Below are positions 9,785 to 22,339 of a stretch of 64,000 nucleotides of DNA, piece after piece. The stretch lies in the NCBI GenBank assembly GCA_963978905.1, contig OZ022261.1:2791992-2855991 (forward strand), written 5' to 3'. Both the position numbers and the translations under genes were made by a program. Source of the DNA: Trichostrongylus colubriformis (Eukaryota; Nematoda; Chromadorea; Rhabditida; Trichostrongylidae). The notes beneath the pieces were generated by a model. The model ran no database searches and was not told where the DNA came from. It saw only the letters and a program-made list of their open reading frames with translations. How positions within the stretch are numbered: the stretch's first letter is position 1; the number at the start of each line of letters is the position of its first letter.

Positions 9785-12232
9785 ATACAGTAATTTTTAC
9801 TTACTTAGATACTTAGATGGCCCGTCTTCACTGGTTGTGCGGGCCCCAACACGATTTCCATTCGGTTCGTTCTTTCGCGATCGTCATCCAGCTCGTTCGT
9901 TGACTTCGTTGGTGGCGACCACGAGAATCAGCCGTTCTGGAATTTCTCATTAGTTTAACGTGTTCAACGAAAACATCTCCCCATCTTTTGGGAGGTCTTC
10001 CGCGGGGACGTGGACAATCCCATGGGATCCACTCCACTGTTCTTCTTGTCCACCTATCGTCTTCTCTCCGCATTATATGACCGGCCCATCGGTGTTTGGC
10101 CTGCGATGCGTATTCCGCAGGGTCTCGTAGACGAGACATCTGCCTCAAATCGGAGCTGCGAAGCCCGGCACGATATTGAGATAGCCGGGTGTACTTCAGA
10201 AGACATCTCTCGAGTGCTCTGTGAGTCACCTGCAAGGACTTCGCCGTGGCTGACGTATCAGGCCACGTCTCGGCAGCGTAACACAGAGCAGGAAGGACTG
10301 TCGAGTCGAATAGACGGGCGCGTTGGTCAGGATCCTTTAGCTGGTCGGTGGCCTCTTTAATAGACCCGTAGGCTGACCATGCAGCTCTCCTTCTTCTGTC
10401 GAGTTCTCCTTCATGTCGTTGTCCATGTTCATGGAACGCCCAAGATAGACGTACGACTTCGTTTCGGCGATGGGAGAGCCGTCGATTTTGACATTTCCTC
10501 CATCGCACCAGGCGTTCTTCATGAACTGTGTCTTCATCCGATTGATCCGCAGTCCGATCTTACTTCCGGCTTCGTTCAGCTCTCGGAGCATCGCCTCTGC
10601 TTCATTGGTACTACGCGAAAAGATGACGATGTCGTCTGCGAAACGAAGGTTCGAGAGGAATTTTCCGTCCACACATATGCCCTTGTCGTCCCAGTCGAGC
10701 GACTTCATCACCCACTGCAATGTGGCAGTGAACAGCTTCGGCGAGATGGTGTCGCCTTGCCTAACTCCCTTTCCGATGGAGATGTTGATTGGGCGTTGGA
10801 AGAGCTGTATTGTCGTAGAACAGCGGTGGTAGCAGTCAGCCAGTGTTCGAATATAGGACGCGTCCACTCCTTGGTCGACCAACGCAGACAGGATAGCATT
10901 CGTTTCGACGCTGTCAAAAGCCTTTTCGTAATCGACGAAGGTTAGGACGAGGGGAAGATGGTATTCCCTGCAGACTTCAATGACCATCGCAACGGTTTGA
11001 ATGTGGTCCATGCAGCTGAATCCCTGACGGAATCCAGCTTGTTCGTACGGCTGGGCCTCATCCAATGTGCGCGATATTCGCGTTAGGATGATCTTCGTGA
11101 AAAGCTTGTAGAGCACGTTCAGCAAGCTAATCGGTCGGTAGTTGCGAAGATCATCCCTGTCATCTTCTTGTGCAAGATGACAGTGCGCGAACTCCTCCAC
11201 TGATCCGGGATCCGCTCTTTCTGAAGGTAGCTCCTTCTGATCCGGGATCCGCTCCTTCTGAAGGTATGTGCCGCGAGTAGTGAGTGCAGGACGTGGTTTC
11301 CTGCTCGGAGAAGATCGGCAGAAATCTTGTCTGGCCCTGGAGCCGTGCCGCTCTTCATACTCCTAATTGCGACTCGCACTTCAGACGGCAGAATCCTTAA
11401 TGGTGTTCCACCAGCGGGGATGTCTGGATCTGGCAGGGGTAGTGTGCAACGGAACAGATTGGTGTAGAACCTCTCCGTGATTGATTCCATCTCGTAACGA
11501 GAAGTAGTGACAGTTACGTCTTCAGTTTTCAATGATGATAGCGGAATACTGAACTCGTTGAGGTCCCGACGGCACTTCTTCAGACTTCGTCTTTCCTGCG
11601 CCGCCTCTAGAATTTTTCTCTTCCTGTACTGCGCAAGATCCTCCTGTAACGCATTTCTGCAACTGACATTGATAACCAGTCGCTCGAGATGAGTTGCATT
11701 TGGATCCAGCCTCAAACTTCTCCTCCTTTCAAGCAGCATCTTGGTGTTCGATGAAACCCGATCGCTTCTGCTTGATTGTTGAAGACATGCAAGATCAGCA
11801 CAGGTTTGCAATCCTTTGAGAAGCAGCTCGTAGTCTTCGGTCGGGTCCTCCACGACTCGCCAGTCATAACGGGATAGTGCCTCGCTCAGAAGGTTCTCGT
11901 CATACACGACTTGCTTCCTCCCCTTCGGCCGGTGACAGGTGTTCTTCTCCAGTCGAGTGTCGAACCTGATTTTGGCCCGAAGGAGGCGATAATCGGATCC
12001 ACAACAGAAAGATGGCACCACGGAGGTGTCGTAGAGGCACCATCTTCTGTTTGTTAGAATGTGGTCGATCTCAGCATGAGTCGTGCCATTGGGTGACTCC
12101 CATGTCCAGCGGCGGTGTTCCTTCTTCTCAAACAGCGAATTACCATGGAAGGGACGTGCTGCAGACATGAGGTCAACGAGACGACTTCCGTTGTCGTTCC
12201 GAGACGACTTCCGTTGTCGTTCCTATCGCCGA
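9785..12232 (-). mobile_element. RTE-like non-LTR retrotransposon, 5'-truncated, frameshifted
   Basis: Read on the minus strand it holds the end of an apurinic endonuclease domain (WESPNGTTHAEIDHILTNRR, about 12110), then a reverse transcriptase (LRNYRPISLLNVLYKLFTK, FVDYEKAFDSVE, GVRQGDTISPKLF, LRFADDIVIFSRS), then the C-terminal RTE-type tail (KHRWAGHIMRREDDRWTRR). The reading frame breaks near 11158 and again near 10370-10500. Two tandem duplications lie inside: 37 bp at 11203-11276 and about 23 bp at 12184-12229. The 5' half of the endonuclease is missing. The 3' end is TAAGTATCTAAGTAAG, a short tandem tail typical of RTE elements. It is dead but fairly young, since long frames survive. 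Confidence 0.9.
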
Positions 12233-12309
12233 TACAGTAATTCTAGAAATCATTTTACTACTACACGAGAGGTTTACAGCTCGAGCCATTATGTTACCGG
12301 CGAGTGATG

Positions 12310-14110
12310 TTTGATATTGAGTTCTTCAGGATACTGAAAGAACTTGAATTGAAGTGAGTTCAAATCCAATGGTCTCATCTTCTCATCATTGTAACAATGT
12401 TTTGAAATTGGCGCATCGAGCAGGGTCCTATGGCCAACTCAACTTTTCATGGTTGATTTGAAAGGGGCGTCAAATAACTTTGCATTGGAAGAATTTGAAC
12501 GTCGACTCACTCGGCATTCAAGATTTCCGACAAGTATGGACTGTTTTTTACGTACATGCACAGTTTTGCTTGATTTTTGTTTTACACCATCGGTATTTTC
12601 AGTTAAAAATGACCTGGTTTACTTGGTGCTTCGACACACCATGTGTGCAGAGTAAGTGATTTACTAAATTGGGACTAGTTTAATTCATATAAATATTCAA
12701 AAGTCACTGTCTGAATGCTGGACGAGCGCGTGCCGTGGTCCAGCAAATAGTAGCTACCTCGAGTCGGCACGAGTTTTCAAGCATACGATTGAATATGATT
12801 GAGAGAATATGAAATGATTTAAAAGGTTTTCAAACATTATGGAAATAATGAAAAATGTTTCGTTTTCTTCATACCGTGAGTACATACTAGTCGCGATCCT
12901 TGCTGCTGCATTGTACGCCTTCCCGCGCACGCCCGGCTTGTCATCCATGGTGTGTGGGTGAGGAAGTGGCAGCGATAGCAAACCCGCCGCTTGTACGACG
13001 CATGATTCCAGAATATCCATTGCTCAGGGGTGTAAGGCACATGGAGAGCGTTGCAGATACTGCTCGAACGTGCTTTCATAGAAAAGAGTGATGATGGGAT
13101 GTGACGTAAGTGGGGTGGGGTTGTTACCGGGGAAACGAGCGAAATAATCTTGACTCTCGAGTTGGATCTTATGTTGGGTCAAGCGAGGGGACGTGTGTAA
13201 AAGTCTGTGGATTTAGGAAACCAAGTTTTCAGAAGTCACAAAATCTCGGGTGAAATATGCCGAGTCTGTCTTAGGAAAAGAAAAGAAAAGAAAAGCACCG
13301 ATGAGTCTACTTTTAAATCGTAGCGAGAGCCTTCTCCTGGGGCAGCATAGACGACACATCACATAATCGATCCCGTCTAACTGGCCACTTCACTCACTGC
13401 TCTGGACCTACACATATAGCTCATGAGCTGGCCAAAGCACCTCGGAATGGACGTGCTCTGAGAAAACTCGCTGTTTTGTGAAACCTGGTTACACTAACTC
13501 AATTGGTTCATTGGAATCCATTGTTTATTAACCACATTACTGTGTCTGTAATAGCAAATTTTCGAACAAAACTGTTCAGCTGCTGCTTATGGCATTATCA
13601 GGACATCCTACTTTCATTGAACCCTAGCAGCCTGTTGAACTATAATTTTCCTACCTCCACTGTGTAACTGAAGGCACCTCAGGCGTGGAGAGGGGGGGGG
13701 GGGAGGGGGGTACGCTGAAGGAAAGCAGATCTCTACAAACATCCATCACTTTTCGAAATTTCACGTGGTTTAGCGATCGAAACATCCTCGTACAGATACC
13801 GGAATACGAAATTTGCTCTCGTGCTGAGCATTTAGTACATAACTCTCATTGGTGGAAGATAATTCAGTCGTTTGCCGCTGCAAATCACATCTACCAGGTT
13901 TAGATGATTTGGCGGTCGATATCCCTCATAATATCGGATTACGAAAGAAATTTGACCTGTGAGTGTCAACGCTCTGGATCAATGCGAAAAGGGAGACTGA
14001 TTTCGCGAAATCGCCTTCTAACGCTCCTTGTCAGCCGCTATCAGCTGTTATCAGTACCGGTCACCCACTGCTGGCGTCCCCAATCGCGACTTACATATGG
14101 TAGGATATTC
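12310..14110. other. Intergenic, simple tracts only
   Basis: No recognisable gene. It contains an AAAGA run at about 13275-13296 and a G-rich run at 13685-13710. An open minus frame at about 12840-13079 has no family match that I know and no clear splice sites. Confidence 0.4.
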
Positions 14111-14116
14111 TGAACA

Positions 14117-14540
14117 ATCTACAAAAAGACCCCAATGTACTATTACGTGATACACACCGAAGCAATGATGGCGTTGCGAAAAGGCGAGAAAGTAGACGCA
14201 GTCGCCGGAGTACTTGAGACAGCAGTTGGAGTCGGTGGAGGAGGGCGTGAGGGTGGTGCCGGAAGCGGTCCAAGTGTTGTCGAAAAAATGAGGGATCGAC
14301 GATCGGTTACCAAGATTGAGCAAAACGTAAACGCAATAAAAAATGTTGCAAGTACTAGTCTTGGAGCCAGAGGAGGAGCACGAGGAGGAGTAGAGGAATT
14401 AGCCGCCAGCAGATCGTCAACTGTGCGCCGCAGTACCGATTCCTCGGCACCCTTTCTTGGTGGAAGACGGGACGGCGAGTATGAGCTGAAAAGGTGTGTC
14501 AGGGTGACGTGCAAATACATACAAAGGTTAGGAACGAAGA
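14117..14540 (-). pseudogene. Inverted partial copy of the Neuralized linker exons
   Basis: The reverse complement of this stretch matches about 5255-5665 closely, including the intron end TTTGCACGTCA, the exon (AEESVLRRTVDDLLA, PPRAPPLAPRL) and the Pro-rich part (PLPAPPSRPPPPTPTAVSST) to the GTGTGT donor. Here the frame is open for 125 residues. The codon aligned to the TAA of the gene is CGA. No NHR or RING sequence is nearby, so this is a fragment duplication rather than a second gene. Confidence 0.85.
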
Positions 14541-14640
14541 TGGCACATCCCTAACTCACGATAGTACTTGAAGCGATTGTCGAAATTGTTGTGAGTAAGC
14601 AAGGAAGGTCTGATATGACAATGAAGACCACAACAACTCG

Positions 14641-15117
14641 ATGAAAAAGAGAAGGTGGTTCGCAGAGAATGAGAAGGCAGTAAAAATCCCATCGAGTAAA
14701 CGCACTGGGTTCAGAACACTATCCGTAAGAAGATATCACCTCGATGCGGACTACTGGGTAGATGGACGAGCTCAAAAAGCCCTGTACGGAGTTGAGAAAG
14801 ATTCAAGTAAGCATCCGTTCAACGTCATCGTCATAAACTGCGGTGCCTAGGATGGATCCAGAAAAGGGCAAACTCCATTATACTTGTTCAAACTAACCCC
14901 AACTGTAATTTTTGGTCTCACACTTCAGTTATAATAAACCCTCCGTGAACAACTCCCTGAAACAATTTATTCCATCTAGTGCTTCCTCAGCCGACGTTAG
15001 TGCTACTCCAAAGATCAACACTGAACTACTTGCGCAAGGGTTTTATTCTCCACGAATGCAGAACTGCCGAGCACAAGCAGCAGAATGTGTTCGAAAACAC
15101 AAATTTCGACTACTATG
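14641..15117 (+). other. Two unassigned open segments
   Basis: A frame from 14641 (KKRRWFAENEKAVKIPSSKR) reaches a possible GTAAGC donor at 14809. A second from an AG near 14927 reads SASSADVSATPKINTELLAQ and ends TGA 15115-15117. The phases do not join, and I recognise no family. They could be exons of an unknown gene or of an old element. Confidence 0.2.
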
Positions 15118-15928
15118 AGAACGCAAATTCTTAGGAAAAGTATGTGATAGAAGCTCAAAGAAAGAGCGCGGCGCAGCGCCTCGGTAGCGATGGCAAAAGG
15201 AAGGATTCAATACATATTAAGGTCTGCGTTAAGAAATGAGGGCGCTATCGTAATAAAAAGGAAGTAAAAGCATACACTTGAGTATACAAACTATGATAGC
15301 ACAGTGGTTGCGAGTGACGTACGACAGCGCAACAATGGATGGTCCCCCCCCCCCTCAACTACAGTAGCACCGAATAGCTCACCTCCCCCCTCCCGATTAA
15401 GATAGCACCTAAATGACAGTTATATTACACTGCTCATATCAATTACGATGCTTTAGCGTGCCGCGCTGAGTTTCTCCTCAAGTCTGATCTAATCGAGTAG
15501 GTCAGATCGATTTTTCCGATCGCGCCTTTCTCAGACAGGGTAGCGTCACTAGCCAACCCCATTCGCTCGCTTGAGTGCCGGGGACGATTGTCCCCTCTCC
15601 TCGCATCGCTGAGTTTTCTTCTTATTTTAATGCTTTGTGAAGTGGTTTAGTTTCAATTTGGAACCTCTTTAAAGTTTTTTTTAATTGTTGAACGTTATAG
15701 TTATTTGAATTCGTTTAAAAAGGGTCCCACTGAAGGAGTCACTGGAGGACACTGGGTACAGCGCTTGGTTGTTCTTTAACACCATTTTACCCCTGGTTTC
15801 ATTTACCATAGAAAAGTCTCGTTGATGTGCTTAAAGCAGAGGTATTTTATTCATATTAGCCTATCTTAAGTGAATTGTGACAGATTCAGAGATTGAAACC
15901 GCCTACCAACTTTTTTAGTTGACTGCAG

Positions 15929-16065
15929 AATATTATAATTCAGCAGGCAGCGGAAAAGAATCGGAATAGGCAGCTTGAGATGATGTTGGTCGATCAACAA
16001 AAACTACAGAAGGAACTTGTGCAAACACAAAATCGATTGCGAGCGTGCGAAGAGTTAGTGTTAGT
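15929..16065 (+). CDS. Candidate coiled-coil exon, possibly 5' part of the second gene
   Basis: After a CTGCAG acceptor the frame reads NIIIQQAAEKNRNRQLEMML then VDQQKLQKELVQTQNRLRAC, a Gln/Glu/Leu-rich heptad pattern typical of a coiled coil. Several GTG donors lie at 16058-16066, so the 3' limit and exit phase are unclear. It lies upstream and on the same strand as the large gene beginning at 33060, but no direct join can be shown. It could instead belong to the BEL/Pao element that starts 400 bases later; gag proteins often begin with a coiled coil. Confidence 0.4.
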
Positions 16066-16378
16066 GTGAATGTGTGTTTTACAACTGTATATGTATCTGA
16101 GAATTATAGCTATGCCATAAAAGACAGCAGTCTGGCAAGAGTTCAGAGGAATCGTCCACTGGACCAGATTATCTTGAAGGGTCTTCCTCATGCATTAAAA
16201 TGATATTTGATTATATTGATATGATACGGATGGAATTTCTGCTTGAAAGACTTTAATCGTTTTTAGGCAGTGATTACAGTGGTTTTTGCGGAATTGTGGA
16301 TGTGATGGAAAACGCTAAGATACGTATTAATTAGGAGAATGGTGGAGATTGCGTTTTTGTGGAAATGGGAATTGAGGG

Positions 16379-17802
16379 ATGTGCGGAGAGGGATTAGATA
16401 CTTATCGATTCCAACGCTCCGCTAAGTCCCACAAAAAGAACTTTATTTCCACAGTTCTTTCCATCCATATACGCACAACTCGAGCAAGCTCTGAAAAGGC
16501 CTTCTGTGCAATCGCAGAAGCAGTTGGCAAGCTCGAAAACCCACTAGAAGAAAGCAAAAACCAAAGCGTCTCCGAACAATTAGAAAGAGGCCAAATCTTA
16601 CTGTCAGAATCTGAAGCTTTGCAAGTCCGACTTGAAATGCAAAAACAATCGCTTACGCGAAGCCATGTGGCAAAACACAACGGCACGAGCAGAATTACCG
16701 AGAATTCCCATTCTAGAGTTCAATGGAAAACGCTGGGAATGGGATAATTTCTGGGAACTATTCTGTGCCAGAGTGCATTCACTCCCATTGTCAAATTTGC
16801 AGAAGTTCAACTACCTTTTCAAAGCTTTGACGGGAGAAGCACGACAATCTGCTGAACGTTACCAAGCAACGTCGGAAAACTACCCGTCGGTGGTGAAGCA
16901 CTTGCAAGAAAATTATGGGAATGCATCTGCGATAATCACCAATCTGCATGAATAAATGGAAGTCTGCACAGCTAGTAGCTCAGACTTGAAAGAACAATGC
17001 AAACTTCTTGACAGTCTCTCTTCACTTACGAAACAATTGGGAAGTAAAGGAGAGAACCTCACTAGTCATGACTCATGTCAAAAATCCTTGCCAAATTCAG
17101 AAATGACATGCGCAGACGAGTTCTTGAAAGGAAAAGCGGAAAAGCGGAAAAGAAGTACTGTGGGATCATCGTATCCTGAATTAATTTTCATGAGTTTTTT
17201 TTTGTCGCTGAGAATATATTCCATATCTTCTTGACGCATGATCCTATCTTGTAATGGGCGCTGGTAATTCGGCCTATGGCCATATGTCAGTTCCTTGGGA
17301 AGGCAGCTCCCATGCCATACTTTTTTGATCTTTTGATGTTCCTTGCTGGTGTATGTAGTTCATATCTCATGAGGCACCGTTCGTAGTGGTGGAATCTGCG
17401 TTTTTGTGGAATTATGAAAGAAGACTAGATATGTATCACTTCCTAGTGATCACAAATGATGAACAAGCAAGTGGAAGCCTTAGATACAATTTTGAAACAA
17501 GGAGAAGAGATCGAATGTCACGTGAAAAGAAACTTCTAACTACGAGATACACAAGGAAACATAGGAGGAAACCTACTGCCTACAAATCTCTAATTCACAG
17601 GAACACTGGTCAATTTCATGTGAAAAACCCAAGCATCCAGAGGAGAGAATTGACGTATAGATGCCTCGGATGCAGCTCACCGAATCATACACTCAGTGAG
17701 TGCAAAGAAAAAGGATGCACACAGTGCGGAATACGACACCATACTTCATTATGCTTAAAAAATTCGGAAGTAAACTCATCTGCTATACGCCGGACGAGAT
17801 GA
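16379..17802 (+). pseudogene. BEL/Pao retrotransposon gag remnant
   Basis: Frame 16632-16955 reads LPRIPILEFNGKRWEWDNFW then KFNYLFKALTGEARQSAERY, the conserved gag core of BEL/Pao elements (DUF1759 type). An in-frame TAA at 16953-16955 interrupts it and the same frame resumes (EQCKLLDSLSSLTKQLGS). Further on, in another frame, 17386-17802 carries two zinc knuckles, CLGCSSPNHTLSEC (C-x2-C-x4-H-x4-C) and CTQCGIRHHTSLC. About 225 bases between the halves look foreign. No protease, reverse transcriptase or LTRs are found, so this is a dead fragment. Confidence 0.8.
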
Positions 17803-18237
17803 TTTATTACAAATCTTCGAAATATGTAATATTAGTGTGTCCGGTTATCTTTAGGATGTTCTTGAAATGTTGGAAGTAAATAAACAAACGAAATCCTGCC
17901 TGCGATTGATGATCGTCCATCTGTGAAGTGTTTCCTCCCGTTAGCTTAGGCCCACGTCCTACTTCGCACGCGTTTCTTCGTACCGCCAAGAATCATCATG
18001 CAACATTATAAAGGAAAATGAAGGTGTGAGGCGGAAGTGAAAAATGTTCTAGGACCTGTTAGTAAGCGTTAATATGAAATGGATCGCGTCATCCCACGTT
18101 TCGAGGGCGCACCTTCTATTAACACGGCTTCACCTGTATATGAAGCTACACCATACTTATTTCATTGACCCTCCATTTTTTATTTGGGTTTTTTATTGCC
18201 TGTCTGTTCTACTAATAGGTATGTAATGTGTTAGAAG

Positions 18238-18380
18238 GTATTACGATATTGATGCAAACCGCGGAATGTGATTTTTGCCTAAGCCTTGAGGGGGAAGAAG
18301 CTCCGGAATGAGTGATTAATTTTAAGGGTGGAAATTACCCTGGCATTCTTCTTGTGAAGGAGGACACTTCTCGAAGCTCC
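18238..18380. repeat. Dispersed repeat, partner at 22198-22335
   Basis: Shared blocks are TTTTTGCCTAAGCCT, GGGGAAG-AGCTC-GGAAT and TTCTTGTGAAGGA in the same order in both places. The rest of 17990-19190 shows no gene. Confidence 0.55.
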
Positions 18381-19190
18381 TTCTCACCCTCTTAGGATGA
18401 GCAAAAATTTTCTGCTTCCTAGGTATCGTTTTTCAGTGCCACCTCCATAGTACATCAGCGCCCAAAAACATCCTAATGACAATAGGATACGTTAATGTAA
18501 CATGTTCCGAAGACTTGTAATGGAATAAAGTTCATACTGTAATTTTAAATGCGTTTTTGAGTGCTTTCCCCATAGTATACATAAGCACCGAGCACTATTC
18601 AATGTTGACGTTCAGGCGTTTGGGCGATTCCGGCGTTCAGGCGATCAGTTGAAAGAAAAACATGCACATCGATTGGGCGATGGCGAGTAAGGGGAGTCTC
18701 TGAAATCGATTATCTTTTCATTCTCGCCTATGCGCGCAATCGCCTGAATCATGTACTCCGAACAATGCCAACATATTTCTTGTTTCATTTATTTTTCTAG
18801 CTTTTAATCCTATTTTCTTTTTAGAGCATCGTTCTTGCAGATAATACTTCCCCCTTTGTTAAGGCATGTCGTTTGACAAATAATATTGAATAAACAAATA
18901 AATAAATATTCGAAATTTGCGATAGGCTTTAAATCAGCCTGTAACAAATCATTCATGCTTTTGTCGTTTATTTTCCTGTTGAGTGAATAGTGAGAAAGTG
19001 GGGTGCAGCCCCATGTCGAGTTTTTGCGCGGCCGCGTGCGGCATTCGGCGCGGCGGATTTCATTGCCTGTGATTACGCATATTGCGTACACTCCCTTTAA
19101 TATTTTACGTCCGAAGAAACTATTTTTTGATGAGGATTATTATCATGTGATGTTATCGCTTCTTTTGCTTTTTATGTTACTTTTTTTAAG

Positions 19191-19403
19191 GTACAAAAGC
19201 TATTGTTTTCAAATAATGATGAGATGAGCAGCATTTTTCTTTCAAAGAACCTTCATGTTACTAGCCCCTTGCGTCCTGAGCGGAATTCCAACCGAGCGCG
19301 ACAAATCATGCCGATGATGCCGCGAGTGCGACGCCGCAAAGCGAAAATTCGACATAAGGCTTCACATCTGGGAAGGTGCAACGCTTGCTTTAAGTCTTCT
19401 ACG
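19191..19403 (+). CDS. Candidate basic exon, possibly 5' part of the second gene
   Basis: A T-rich acceptor ending TTTTTTTAAG opens a 71-codon exon closed by a GTAACT donor at 19404, phase 0 at both ends. The product has an Asn/Ser-rich start, then a strongly basic run (MPRVRRRKAKIRHKASHLG) and a Cys pair (RCNACFKSST). The phase fits a join to the 33060 exon. The basic run suggests nucleic-acid binding or nuclear import. No known domain is recognised. Linkage to the large gene is inference and another gene is possible. Confidence 0.4.
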
Positions 19404-20500
19404 GTAACTTTCATCATGCCATGATGTGTTTGGGACATATGCTGCGTAGTAGGTCACGTTATTATGGTCTATCCTGTGATGAGAATCAGATCAAATCAAT
19501 AATAAGTAGTGGCACATATGGAAGCGACCATCTTGCTGTTTTCTTCATATTCACATTACCTGAAAGTATGGCTTAAAGAATTCGCGATTTAAAGTCGGTT
19601 TATGGTTTTCTAGTAGCACTGTTACATTTGCATATCACCTATTTTCATATTGATGTTTTTATGTGCGTACTTGTGCTGATTCTTTTCTTCGACATCCAAA
19701 AACTAAAAGATTCTATCAGACAATATTTCAGTTTCCATCCGATTTCGTTGATAGCACTAATTTTTGTAGGTTCATTTCTCAGCCGTAATTTACCGAGGAA
19801 TATATATTGGTTCCGTGCACAGAAGAGTCACCAGTTGTGACTGGTTTCCTAGTACCTGCCATTACCAATCGATGTTCAATGTATTTTTAATCACTCGTTC
19901 CTTTTGCCATCAAGACTCTTTCATGTGTGGCATGTTGCATCATAAGTGCAATAACCGGAGTTGGTCCTGCGAAAATTCACCCTCGGATTGAAAGTGGTGC
20001 TGACACAGCACTCATCATACTTACGATGGATTTTCATAATAATACAGCTTATTTTAGTGACGAAAGCCTTGAGGTGAACATATTCATAGGGTAATGGTAC
20101 AGCACTACTACCCTTCTTTTTCTATTCATTTGTATATTTTTGTTACAAATCATCATCTTTCTTTGGGATATATTTCAAATTGAAAGATTATGTCTCTGTG
20201 TGAATGAAAGAGGCTGTTTTTGTATTTTTAGCCAAAACTGACCGACAAACGTACTCTATAAGTTTTCTCTACACACTGTTTTGACTTGCCGGCGTGCTCC
20301 AGTAGTCGCTGTAGTTCATGAGATTTTCCCGGTCACTACACCACGCTGTCAACCTGGATAATGCCCTGTTTCGTGAGCGGTGAAATTCCTTATCAACTCT
20401 AATCTATCATTATCACTTTTATTCACCCTCTTGATTCCACGTCTCACCATTATAATGCTTGAAAAATTCAGTGTTGCATCATTACGCGCTGTGAACGTGA
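19404..20500. other. No gene seen
   Basis: AT-rich. An open frame of about 70 codons after an AG at 19769 has no matching donor and no recognisable content. Confidence 0.35.
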
Positions 20501-20516
20501 ATATTGTGACCGATGA

Positions 20517-20625
20517 ACGGACACACAACACACACGAACACGGACACAGACAAACAGACAGACAGACAGACAAACAGACAAGCAGAAGGCAGACAGAGGG
20601 ACAGACAGGCAAACAGACAGACTCA
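20517..20625. repeat. CAGA / CA microsatellite
   Basis: An ACAC-rich start passes into (CAGA)n with interruptions at 20550-20620. Long open frames on both strands here are products of the repeat. Confidence 0.85.
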
Positions 20626-21393
20626 GTGAATCATAAGGCTGGGGCTTCCAATGCAAAGTATCCCTCTATCCGTGCTGACTCAAGGACAGCTGTCTATTTT
20701 CTTGAGTTGATTTTTCTCTATGCCTTTCTTAGATTTGCATGCATCTGCGTGAGCACTTTGCAGCCTTGTGGTGAGCTTTGTTGGTTCCCCATCTTCTTTT
20801 CTTGGAAGCGAAAGGGTGCACTGTGGCACGTATGCATGAGAAAAATAAGAGTGATTAGGACATGCTCCAATTGATTGGCGACTGAATAAGCGGCAGTGGT
20901 GCTGCCAGAAAGGCACGATGGTCTGACAAAGTGCTGGTTGTTTCATTCGGGGCGTCCAGCATATCGCTGCCATGAAAATGATAACGCACACCAGACTGTC
21001 AGGAGCAATGCATTGCATGAATCGACGGGTTTCGAGAAAGTCCCATCGATGATGCCCACCACAGCAGCTATGCAATGCGCCCCTCGTTGCATGTGCGTTG
21101 AAATGGGGCGTAGCATGAAAGGCACGTTCGCTCAACTTTGAGTGACGGGTCGATAAGAGAAATGCTGGATTGACATGGTTCTATGTCTAGTACAAAAGAA
21201 GTTGCACTTGAATTGTTCAGAGGACTCAGCCACCACTTTTGGCGCGATCGATATGAGCACCACATGGTCAGTGGTACAATTATTAGCTTTCGAAGAGAGT
21301 AATTAGATTTGAGGCGAAGATTGGCAGAGGTATGAATTCAGAAACAGTTCATTGCTCCGTGAAGCACCATGTCAAGGTGCTTAACCTGTAGGT

Positions 21394-21530
21394 ACAGTCC
21401 ATTTGGGAGCGCTTGATAGGGCGTGGACTACGGACTTGGGTGAGAGTGTATCTAACTCTCTCGTCCAGCCACACACTCTCACTATCGCCACTCAGACCAC
21501 GCCCTGTCAAGCGCTCCGAAATGGATTGTA
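21394..21530. repeat. Short palindromic MITE
   Basis: GTACAGTCCATTTGGGAGCG at the left and its near complement CGCTCCGAAATGGATTGTAC at the right, with inner arms AGGGCGTGG / CCACGCCCT, enclose about 60 bases. Confidence 0.75.
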
Positions 21531-22197
21531 CAACGCCCTTCTCTTCTGGTGATAGATTAGATATGGAGGAGTGAGATTAGCATTTCATAGAAGATTTGCT
21601 GTGCAAATTGCTTCCATTCTTTTCCGACGATTCCAACTGCTCAGCGAAACCCGCGATACATTTACTCCCCAGGTTCGAAAACTATTTAGGTTTGAAAGAT
21701 ACAAGCCTTCTGTAAGGCGCGAGATACCCCCTCTCTGCTTCCGCTAGGATTCCTCGGCTAACGCTGACCCTGGTGGCAAAAGGTGGTAGTGCCATCCACA
21801 TAATTTTTGTGTATCACTTCCTATCATAGAAGCTACTTGGTGATCACCATTGGCACACTGAACTTTACAACCACTGGGTTCATTATTTGCGTATTTATAA
21901 TCCGGCTTACTCATTTTGGTGCCGATAAACTACTGGGTTGGTGCCGGCTTTTTCCAACAATTTTATTTAGCAAAAACTCATTTAAATATTTTTTTGAGAG
22001 CGTTTCCGCCATTGCACTCAAGGAGTGCTTCCCATTTGTTAGCCGACAAAAAGCGACAATAAAAAGCAATAATAACATAATGAATATAACAATAACATAA
22101 TACATAATTTATTGTAAACATAATACATAATAAGTATAACAATAAAAAGCCGCATTAATCACGCGCCAACCTAATATGAAGACAAAAGCGTGTTGTG

Positions 22198-22335
22198 ATT
22201 GAGGCACTAAGATATTAGTGCAGACAGGAAAAGGTGTTTTTGCCTAAGCCTCAAAGGGGAAGGAGCTCTGGAATAGGTGAATAATTTTCAGTGCAGAAAA
22301 TATTTTTGGTTTCCTTCTTGTGAAGGACTCTCTAT
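22198..22335. repeat. Dispersed repeat, partner at 18238-18380
   Basis: Same ordered blocks as the partner (TTTTTGCCTAAGCCT, AAGGAGCTC-GGAAT, TTCTTGTGAAGGA), with about 25 per cent differences by eye. Confidence 0.5.
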
Positions 22336-22339
22336 TGAA

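Noticed and set aside
10010..10945. Plus-strand open frames across the RTE
   Set aside because: They are antisense shadows of the reverse transcriptase frame.
14135..14554. Plus-strand frame rich in Gly and Val
   Set aside because: It is the antisense of the duplicated Pro-rich linker exon.
19770..19990. Open frame of about 70 codons after a TTTTTGTAG acceptor
   Set aside because: No donor in phase, no recognised content; a chance frame of this length is not rare.
20349..20656. Cys/Leu/Ser-rich frames suggestive of a secreted repeat protein
   Set aside because: They are translations of the CAGA/CA microsatellite.
20680..21135. Minus frame with GIIDGTF, reminiscent of a PIF/Harbinger DDE site
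   Set aside because: Only one short motif matches, the rest does not follow the family, and no termini were found.
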